Positions 33,339 to 39,205 of a stretch of 39,205 nt of DNA are shown here, one piece after another. Each line of letters starts with the position of its first letter. Position 1 is the stretch's first letter. The position numbers were made by a program, and so were the translations under genes. Origin of the DNA: Candidatus Minthousia equi (lineage in GTDB: Bacteria; Bacteroidota; Bacteroidia; Bacteroidales; Bacteroidaceae); the NCBI GenBank assembly GCA_018065125.1, contig JAGHTY010000167.1:1-39205 (forward strand). The letters are read 5' to 3'. The notes beneath the pieces were generated by a model that worked only from the letters and a program-made list of their open reading frames with translations, was not told the DNA's origin and did no database searches.

Positions 33339-34028
33339 ATGAAAAAGCCAATAGAATTGTCAATGTACGAAAAGCTACTACACCTACCCCTGTTTCAAGG
33401 CCTAGGCAGTAGTGACATGAGTTGGGTTATCGAAAAAATAAAATTTGACTTCTCTAAGTACAAGGCTGGCGATAGTATCATCCAGCAGGATTCAAGCTGT
33501 AATTCATTGGTATTCATACTTAGTGGTGAAGTGCAAATGGAAATATGGGACATCAATCACCAATATGCTATCTACGAGAACATCCCCACTCCTACCGTCT
33601 TGCAACCCGAGGTCTTGTTCGGACCACAGACACGCTATACCCACGGTTTCAATGCCCTGTCGGATGTAGGTGCGCTTATAGTGAGCAAAGAAGAGTTCTG
33701 GCGAGACCTGATACAATATGAAGTATTCCGTCTTAACTACATCAACCTTATCTCTGCACAGGCACAATATGCCAAGAAACTACTCTGGACTAATCCACAG
33801 GGCAGCGTAGAACAACGAATTGTACTTTTTGTCTATACTCATTGCACCCGTCCTGCTGGCGAGAAGAAACTCAAGATTAAAATGGAGGTTCTGGCCGAAC
33901 AGCTAAGCGAAACACGCGATAAGATTTCAAAAGCCTTGAATAACCTTCAGGATAGAGGATTGGTTGTCCTCAAGCGTTCTGCAATAGAAATACCACATCT
34001 TGAAACGCTTATCACCGAAACACGCTAA
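33339..34028 (+). CDS. Crp/Fnr-family transcription regulator
   Basis: This 229-aa protein has an N-terminal cyclic-nucleotide-binding-type beta barrel (residues about 15-125, PLFQGLGSSDMSWV, then SLVFILSGEVQMEIW). A dimer helix follows, then a C-terminal winged helix (LAEQLSETRDKISKALNNLQDRGLVVLKRSAIEI). The phosphate-binding arginine cassette of true cAMP receptors is not obvious and Fnr-type cysteines are missing, so the signal is unknown. It is a single-gene unit between marC (divergent) and a LruC lipoprotein gene on the same strand. Confidence 0.88.
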   Translation: MKKPIELSMYEKLLHLPLFQGLGSSDMSWVIEKIKFDFSKYKAGDSIIQQDSSCNSLVFILSGEVQMEIWDINHQYAIYENIPTPTVLQPEVLFGPQTRYTHGFNALSDVGALIVSKEEFWRDLIQYEVFRLNYINLISAQAQYAKKLLWTNPQGSVEQRIVLFVYTHCTRPAGEKKLKIKMEVLAEQLSETRDKISKALNNLQDRGLVVLKRSAIEIPHLETLITETR

Positions 34029-34084
34029 TCTTAATTTGTGTTATAATTCTAATGAATAATATGCAACTACTAACAAAAAAAACA

Positions 34085-34092
34085 TATATTTG
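34085..34092 (+). promoter_or_regulatory. -7 element of the LruC lipoprotein gene
   Basis: TATATTTG lies 45 nt before the ATG at 34138. No TTTG is present at -33. Confidence 0.5.
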
Positions 34093-34137
34093 CATATTAC
34101 ACATTATTGATAATAGAATTATTAAAACTCAATAGAT

Positions 34138-36768
34138 ATGAAAGCAGTCACAAATCAATTGTCAATGCTTGTCCTTATGTTAGTGGGAATAGTAATGGTT
34201 TCATGTACCGATACCCCAGATTATTACGACCCTAACTACCGAGAAGATCTCTATAAGGCCAACTGGGAAAAACAGTTTGGTGCAATCGACCCTAATCAAG
34301 ACTGGACACTTGCAGATCGTATTACTGCAGACGTCACCATCTATACAGAAGAACCTGGAGATTACACCCTAAAGGCTTATTCTTCAAACCCTATCCTTAA
34401 CAAGAAAGCTGTACTGATGGGTATCAAGACCATCTCGGCTAGCAGTGGCAAAAACAGCGTAAACTTTGAATTCGATGCGCCAAAGACAATTGCAGCAGTC
34501 TATATTTTGAAAGAGTCAAAAGACGGTTACTACACCGTTGTTCCTGCCACTGTTTCCGAAAAGAAAATCACTGCTGAATTTGGTGTTGCTAGTCTTACCA
34601 AAGCAGCAACACGTGCTGGTGGTGCCCTAACAACCTGGACCGAAACTGTTCCAGAAGGAACATTCCCAACCGTTGTTCCATCCGATGCTATCGAAGTGGG
34701 TAAAGAACTCAATATTTCAGGCGATGGTGGCAACTATGTCTTCCGTAATGGTGTAAATCCTACAAAGATGAACATCTGGAATGGTGATACCAATGGCACC
34801 TCAATCTATTTTGAAGGAACAAACACCATTACTGGTTCTTGGTACACGGGTGGCAATACAACATTCTATATCATGCCAGGAGCGGAGGTAATATTCGACT
34901 TAGAAATCTCTTTTGCCAAGAATTTAACTTTTGTGATTGGCGAAGGTGCAAAAGTAACTTTCAGGCAGAATGTTCAGTTTAACGATGATACAACCTACAA
35001 CAAGGGAACCATAACCTTACCTGTTTGGAACACATCGGGCAACACTCTTACCTACAACATGGGCACCATGAATGTTACCAACGACATCGCAATGCGAAAT
35101 GCAGGCTGCATCATTGTTAACTCTGGTGTTATTACCGGTAACTCGCTTACTTTGGAAGGCACCTCACGTCTTTACAACGAAGATACCGGCACTATTACCA
35201 TCACTGGTAACACAACAGTTAACAGTAACTCTGCAGTGTGGAGTAATATGGGTTACTATTCTACAGGTTCCATGCAGATAACTGCAACATCCGAGAATTG
35301 GAAAAGTGGATGTAAGACCCTAGTATTAGGCGATTTAACACTTAATTTTGCTGATGGTAGCAAGAATCTTGTAATCGACGGAGAATCATATATTGAATGT
35401 AAGAATCTGTATATGGATAATGCTGGCATTGATTTATACGACAAGTCGCTATTCCAAGTCAGGGAAACAGCAACCTTCGGAACCAACCGCTATACCCGTA
35501 ACAATGGCTTTATTTCATATGCAACAGCAGGAAACGAAGCTGTTGTAAAAATTGGAACAGCAGTACAGAAAGTTGCGGCTCAAGGTGGAAGCGTATCTTA
35601 CAAGGGTAACATGTTTGTGGCTTGTACCAACCACTTTGCACAAGGTAAATCTGGTGACGAAGACCTTTACCACGTAGTAGATGGTGCTCAGATGGCTCCA
35701 TCTGCCAGTGCACCTATCAATATCGATGAAATGCAATGCTCTGGTGGTTACACCCCAACTCCTCCTACTCCTCCATCAGATGAGTCACAGTCTTGGATTA
35801 TTGCCTACGAGGATTTGGGTGATGCCGATGACTACGATTTTAACGATATCGTACTTAAGGTTACCTATGTTAGTGGTGAAACCACAGCTACAATACAGCC
35901 ATTAGCAGGTGGTGGTACCTTGGCTTCATATATCTCATTCAATGAGCCAAGTGGAAGAAAGGAACTAGGCGAAATTCATGCTTTGTTTGGCGTTCCTATG
36001 AATGAACAAGGAAGTGAGTATGCCGGTTACTACCCTATGATAAATACAGCATCAAAAACAAATGGTGTTAATGGCAAAACAGCATCTAGCCAAACTATTA
36101 ACGTACCAGCAACCTTCTCTTTGGCATACAATGCAGATCCAAATGCAGCAGGCTTTACCTTACGTGTTAAGAAACACAACGAACATAGTGCAGATGCCAT
36201 TATTGCTTCACCTACCGCAGGCGAAGCACCACAGATGTTTGTAGCGCCTGGCGATTGGAAATGGCCTATTGAACGCGTTCCTGTATGTGTGGCATATCCA
36301 GATTTCAAAAACTGGTCGGCAAATCATGAATACAGCAACTGGTTTGTAAACTGTGCCGGAGAGCAGTATATCTATGGTGGTGCTCCTACCGTTAACCCTG
36401 AAGGAACTGGTGCAGAAGAAGATATCCAAGAGGAAGAACAGCCTGCTATTCCTGAAGGAAGCACTGGTACCATATCTTATACTGCAGCACAATTGGCCAG
36501 CATGGGCTATGCCATCCCAGGCAGCAGTTTCACCAGTTCAAAGAAGGTTGAGATTATCTTTACCTTGAGCGAAACAACCTATTATCAGTTCTTGGTTCCT
36601 GTAAATCCAGAATGGAACCAATACAACTACATGGGTAACTATTCAAATGGGGACACCTGGACCATCGACAACTACGATACCATTGCCAAGATGCAGCAAT
36701 ATGGTCTCAACATTGATCAGAATGGCAGCCACACAAATATTACGAGTGTAACAATCAAGAACTACTGA
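34138..36768 (+). CDS. LruC-domain surface lipoprotein
   Basis: This 876-aa protein has a lipoprotein signal ending at Cys23 (VMVSC), followed by TDTPDYYD. Acidic residues right after the cysteine fit the surface-export signal of Bacteroidetes lipoproteins. Residues about 180-530 are Asn/Thr/Gly-rich and repetitive (TITGSWYTGGNTTFYI, GTITITGNTTVNSNS), probably a beta-helix or similar fold. From about residue 555 a LruC/DUF4842 domain begins, with DLGDADDYDFNDIVLKV, a likely calcium-binding acidic loop, then ELGEIHALFG. A Pro/Thr-rich linker joins the two parts. Such proteins are thought to be cell-surface binding or matrix proteins, but the role here is unknown. It shares a terminator with recA. 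Confidence 0.85.
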   Translation: MKAVTNQLSMLVLMLVGIVMVSCTDTPDYYDPNYREDLYKANWEKQFGAIDPNQDWTLADRITADVTIYTEEPGDYTLKAYSSNPILNKKAVLMGIKTISASSGKNSVNFEFDAPKTIAAVYILKESKDGYYTVVPATVSEKKITAEFGVASLTKAATRAGGALTTWTETVPEGTFPTVVPSDAIEVGKELNISGDGGNYVFRNGVNPTKMNIWNGDTNGTSIYFEGTNTITGSWYTGGNTTFYIMPGAEVIFDLEISFAKNLTFVIGEGAKVTFRQNVQFNDDTTYNKGTITLPVWNTSGNTLTYNMGTMNVTNDIAMRNAGCIIVNSGVITGNSLTLEGTSRLYNEDTGTITITGNTTVNSNSAVWSNMGYYSTGSMQITATSENWKSGCKTLVLGDLTLNFADGSKNLVIDGESYIECKNLYMDNAGIDLYDKSLFQVRETATFGTNRYTRNNGFISYATAGNEAVVKIGTAVQKVAAQGGSVSYKGNMFVACTNHFAQGKSGDEDLYHVVDGAQMAPSASAPINIDEMQCSGGYTPTPPTPPSDESQSWIIAYEDLGDADDYDFNDIVLKVTYVSGETTATIQPLAGGGTLASYISFNEPSGRKELGEIHALFGVPMNEQGSEYAGYYPMINTASKTNGVNGKTASSQTINVPATFSLAYNADPNAAGFTLRVKKHNEHSADAIIASPTAGEAPQMFVAPGDWKWPIERVPVCVAYPDFKNWSANHEYSNWFVNCAGEQYIYGGAPTVNPEGTGAEEDIQEEEQPAIPEGSTGTISYTAAQLASMGYAIPGSSFTSSKKVEIIFTLSETTYYQFLVPVNPEWNQYNYMGNYSNGDTWTIDNYDTIAKMQQYGLNIDQNGSHTNITSVTIKNY

Positions 36769-36777
36769 TAAAAAAGA

Positions 36778-36801
36778 AGAGGCTTGCATTAGCAAGCCTC
36801 T
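36778..36801. terminator. Bidirectional terminator shared by the LruC gene and recA
   Basis: Perfect 10-bp arms AGAGGCTTGC (36778-36787) and GCAAGCCTCT (36792-36801) enclose a 4-nt loop (ATTA). T-rich sequence follows on the plus strand (TTCTTT) and on the minus strand (TCTTTTTT). The recA stop codon occupies part of the loop, and the last recA codons form one arm. Confidence 0.9.
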
Positions 36802-37817
36802 TTCTTTATCTCTTCCATAATCTTTTGTTCCAACTCTTCAGCTAGCTCAGGATTATCTTGTAACAAGCGTTTCACCGCATCACGACCTTGTCCTAGCTTG
36901 CTGTCTTCATAACTGAACCAGCTACCGCTTTTCTTGATAAGACCACATTCAATACCAAGATCAATGATTTCACCAATCTTGCTGATTCCCTCACCAAAGG
37001 TGATTTCAAACTCAGTCTTACGGAAAGGTGGAGCTACCTTGTTCTTTACAACCTTTACACGCACCTGGTTACCAACCACTTCGTCACCATCCTTCAGACT
37101 GGTTACACGACGGATATCCAAGCGTACGCTGGCGTAGAACTTCAGCGCATTACCACCTGTAGTGGTTTCTGGATTACCAAACATCACGCCAATCTTCTCA
37201 CGCAACTGGTTGATGAAGATACAAGTAGTGTTAGTCTTGTTGATGGTAGCAGTCAGTTTACGCAGTGCCTGACTCATCAAACGAGCCTGTAAACCCACCT
37301 TGTTATCACCCATGTCACCTTCAATTTCAGCCTTTGGTGTCAATGCTGCAACAGAGTCGATAACAATAATATCAATTGCTGACGAACGAATCAACTGATC
37401 AGCAATCTCCAAAGCCTGCTCACCATTGTCAGGCTGTGAAATCCATAGGTTATCTACATCCACGCCCAGTTTAGCTGCATAAAAACGGTCAAAGGCATGT
37501 TCTGCATCAATGAATGCAGCAATACCTCCGGCCTTCTGCGCCTCGGCAATGGCATGTATAGCCAGTGTGGTTTTACCAGATGATTCTGGACCATAGATTT
37601 CGATGATTCTTCCCTTAGGATAACCACCAACACCCAGTGCCAAGTTCAATCCGATAGAACCTGTGGGAATAACGTCTACCTGCTCAATCTGCTCGTCGCC
37701 CATGCGCATTACAGATCCCTTACCAAAATCCTTTTCAATCTTGGCCATTGCTGCCTGAAGGGCTTTCAGCTTATCGCTGTTAGGAGCGGCAGAAACCAAT
37801 TCTTCTTTTTTTGCCAT
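36789..37817 (-). CDS. recA: Recombinase RecA
   Basis: This 342-aa protein is the central homologous recombination and SOS protein. It forms filaments on single-stranded DNA and drives strand exchange. The Walker A motif is GPESSGKTT near residue 75. [18 protein letters not shown] is the Walker B region, and [26 protein letters not shown] includes DNA-binding loops. The acidic C-terminus is short. The upstream carboxynorspermidine synthase-like gene ends 33 bp away on the same strand, and that gap has no clear -7 box, so recA may be read from that gene's promoter. No LexA-type box was recognised. Confidence 0.98.
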   Translation of the reverse strand: MAKKEELVSAAPNSDKLKALQAAMAKIEKDFGKGSVMRMGDEQIEQVDVIPTGSIGLNLALGVGGYPKGRIIEIYGPESSGKTTLAIHAIAEAQKAGGIAAFIDAEHAFDRFYAAKLGVDVDNLWISQPDNGEQALEIADQLIRSSAIDIIVIDSVAALTPKAEIEGDMGDNKVGLQARLMSQALRKLTATINKTNTTCIFINQLREKIGVMFGNPETTTGGNALKFYASVRLDIRRVTSLKDGDEVVGNQVRVKVVKNKVAPPFRKTEFEITFGEGISKIGEIIDLGIECGLIKKSGSWFSYEDSKLGQGRDAVKRLLQDNPELAEELEQKIMEEIKKEAC

Positions 37818-37850
37818 ATAATATATTAGGTTAATAATATGTGCTTGATA

Positions 37851-39074
37851 CTACAGTTCCAAATCCTCATTGAATACCTCGTGCCAAGGCAATCCCTGAC
37901 AGTTCAACTGCTCCATGAATGGATCTGGATCGAAGTCTTCTACATTCCATACACCTGGCTTCTTCCACAGTCCCTTCAGGAACATCATGGCGCCAATCAT
38001 GGCAGGAACACCTGTAGTGTAGCTAACACCCTGCATACCAGTTTCCAGGAATGCCTCATGGTGTGAACAGTTGTTGTAAACATAGTAAGTCTGCTCCTTG
38101 CCATCCTTCAAGCCACGAATACGACAGCCAATGCTGGTCTCGCCTTCGTAGTTCTCGCCCAAGTCCTGTGGATTAGGCAAAGTCAGCTTCAGGAACTGCA
38201 AAGGAACAATCTTTACCTTAGCAGTACCAGTACCATCAGCCAATGGTGCATCAACGGTCACTTCGTCAATACGACTCATACCAATGTTCTGGATTACATC
38301 CAGGTATGTAAGATACTGCTGACCGAAAGTCATCCAAAAACGGGCGCGCTTGATAGTTGGATAGTTCTTTACCAATGACTCCAGTTCTTCGTGGTGTAGC
38401 AAGTAGCTTTCACGAGGACCGATATTTGGATAAGTCAATGGTTTGTGAATCTCCATAGGCTCTGTTTCAATCCACTCGCCATTTTCGTAATACTGTCCCT
38501 TCTGGGTAATCTCACGGATATTGATTTCTGGGTTAAAGTTAGTAGCAAATGCCTTGTGGTGATTACCAGCATTACAGTCAACAATATCCAGATACTGAAT
38601 TTCATCAAAATGATGCTTGGCTGCATAAGCAGTATATACACCACTCACACCTGGGTCAAAGCCACAACCAAGGATTGCAGTCAGCCCAGCCTGCTCAAAA
38701 CGTTCCTTGAACGCCCACTGCCAGCTGTACTCGAAGTGAGCCACATCCTTTGGTTCATAGTTTGCAGTATCCAGGTAGTTGCAACCAGTCTGCAGACAAG
38801 CCTCCATAATGGTCAGGTCCTGATAAGGCAATGCCAAGTTCATCACGATGTCTGGCTTGTATTCACTCATCAGCTTCACCAACTCCTCTACAGAATCGGC
38901 ATCCACCTTTGCTGTCTTTATATTGGGATTACCAATAGCCTTTACAATGGCATCGCACTTGCTCTGTGTACGACTGGCAATCATGATCTCTGTAAATACG
39001 TCTGGGTTCTGTGCCACCTTGTGCGCAGCAACTGTAGCCACACCACCAGCACCAATAATCAAAACTTTTCCCAT
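37851..39074 (-). CDS. Carboxynorspermidine synthase-like saccharopine dehydrogenase family protein
   Basis: This 407-aa oxidoreductase begins with a Rossmann nucleotide-binding motif (VLIIGAGGVATVAAHKV). It continues with family features of saccharopine-type dehydrogenases (NLALPYQDLTIMEACLQTGCNYLDTANY, GCGFDPGVSGVYTAYA). Its length and C-terminal half (NNCSHHEAFLETGMQGVSYTTGVPAMIGA) resemble carboxy(nor)spermidine dehydrogenase, which condenses aspartate semialdehyde with a diamine using NADPH in the alternative polyamine pathway. True saccharopine dehydrogenase of lysine metabolism is the other option. The matching decarboxylase gene (nspC) is not in the window. A TATCTTTG box lies 35 nt upstream, and recA follows after 33 bp. 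Confidence 0.85.
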   Translation of the reverse strand: MGKVLIIGAGGVATVAAHKVAQNPDVFTEIMIASRTQSKCDAIVKAIGNPNIKTAKVDADSVEELVKLMSEYKPDIVMNLALPYQDLTIMEACLQTGCNYLDTANYEPKDVAHFEYSWQWAFKERFEQAGLTAILGCGFDPGVSGVYTAYAAKHHFDEIQYLDIVDCNAGNHHKAFATNFNPEINIREITQKGQYYENGEWIETEPMEIHKPLTYPNIGPRESYLLHHEELESLVKNYPTIKRARFWMTFGQQYLTYLDVIQNIGMSRIDEVTVDAPLADGTGTAKVKIVPLQFLKLTLPNPQDLGENYEGETSIGCRIRGLKDGKEQTYYVYNNCSHHEAFLETGMQGVSYTTGVPAMIGAMMFLKGLWKKPGVWNVEDFDPDPFMEQLNCQGLPWHEVFNEDLEL

Positions 39075-39109
39075 TTCGTCGTTATTAGTTTTATTAATAT
39101 TCCAAAGAA

Positions 39110-39117
39110 CAAAGATA
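39110..39117 (-). promoter_or_regulatory. -7 element of the carboxynorspermidine synthase-like gene (and perhaps recA)
   Basis: The minus strand reads TATCTTTG, 35 nt before the ATG at 39074. The -33 match is poor. Confidence 0.6.
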
Positions 39118-39178
39118 ATGTTTTTTTACAATCAAGCGAACTGAACATAAAAAAACTGACAATTATCGGCAAAATGAT

Positions 39179-39186
39179 TAATTTTG
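39179..39186 (+). promoter_or_regulatory. -7 element for a gene beyond the right edge
   Basis: TAATTTTG reads rightward 19 bp before the window ends. It implies a divergent gene just outside, but no coding start is visible inside. Confidence 0.4.
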
Positions 39187-39205
39187 CACACTGAAAAAAC
39201 ACAGA

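Noticed and set aside
1..39205. CRISPR array, insertion sequence, prophage or integrase
   Set aside because: No spaced identical repeats with unique spacers, no transposase or integrase motifs and no phage genes were seen. The short direct repeats are three- to five-unit regulatory-type arrays.

Overview
The window looks like chromosomal DNA of a gut-type Bacteroidales bacterium (Bacteroidaceae or Prevotellaceae). The evidence is repeated Bacteroidetes promoter elements (TTTG at -33 and TAnnTTTG at -7), hybrid two-component systems (HTCS), an UpxY-type NusG paralogue, a LruC-domain lipoprotein, the DUF6452/DUF6048 pair, and recA beside a carboxynorspermidine synthase-like gene. Genes are dense, lipoprotein signals are common, and Shine-Dalgarno sequences are weak.

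Layout. 1-1675: an upxY antiterminator gene reading left, preceded by a leader of about 330 nt that ends in an intrinsic terminator just before the gene, then a gene-free stretch rich in short periodic repeats. 1676-4585: DUF2148 and LMW phosphatase pair, octamer repeats, an FNT-family channel and a convergent phosphate-type porin. 4661-7309: a TPR sensor kinase diverging from nth over a 60-bp intergenic region with two promoters. 7382-11874: pgk with terminator, then a solute-binding lipoprotein and a TPR protein. 11879-19967: a left-reading operon of HTCS, GH2 glycosidase and phospholipase D protein, behind a strong promoter with three 22-bp-spaced direct repeats upstream. 20095-25980: a second left-reading group of degenerate HTCS, aquaporin and sugar:H+ symporter. 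26027-29322: tRNA-Ser and tRNA-Val, mutS2, then tRNA-Thr and a small SRP-like RNA on the other strand. 29402-32603: a four-gene operon of glycosyltransferase, DUF6452 lipoprotein, DUF6048 and ApbE. 32604-39205: marC, a Crp-family regulator, a LruC lipoprotein, recA and a carboxynorspermidine synthase-like gene, with an outgoing promoter at the right edge.

How the genes work together. The two adjacent HTCS groups look like a carbohydrate sensing and uptake locus without SusC/SusD. HTCS1 is intact and is translated just ahead of a GH2 lipoprotein and an exported PLD-family enzyme. The second HTCS is the most unusual item in the window. It has an in-frame amber codon after about 94 codons. Independently, it has lost the phosphorelay: Gln replaces the phospho-His, the HATPase domain is absent, and Glu replaces the receiver phospho-Asp. 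The sensor, Y_Y_Y and AraC domains all remain. This suggests either a decaying gene or a regulator that worked without phosphotransfer before the stop arose.

All family assignments come from reading translations and motifs by eye. No database search was possible.
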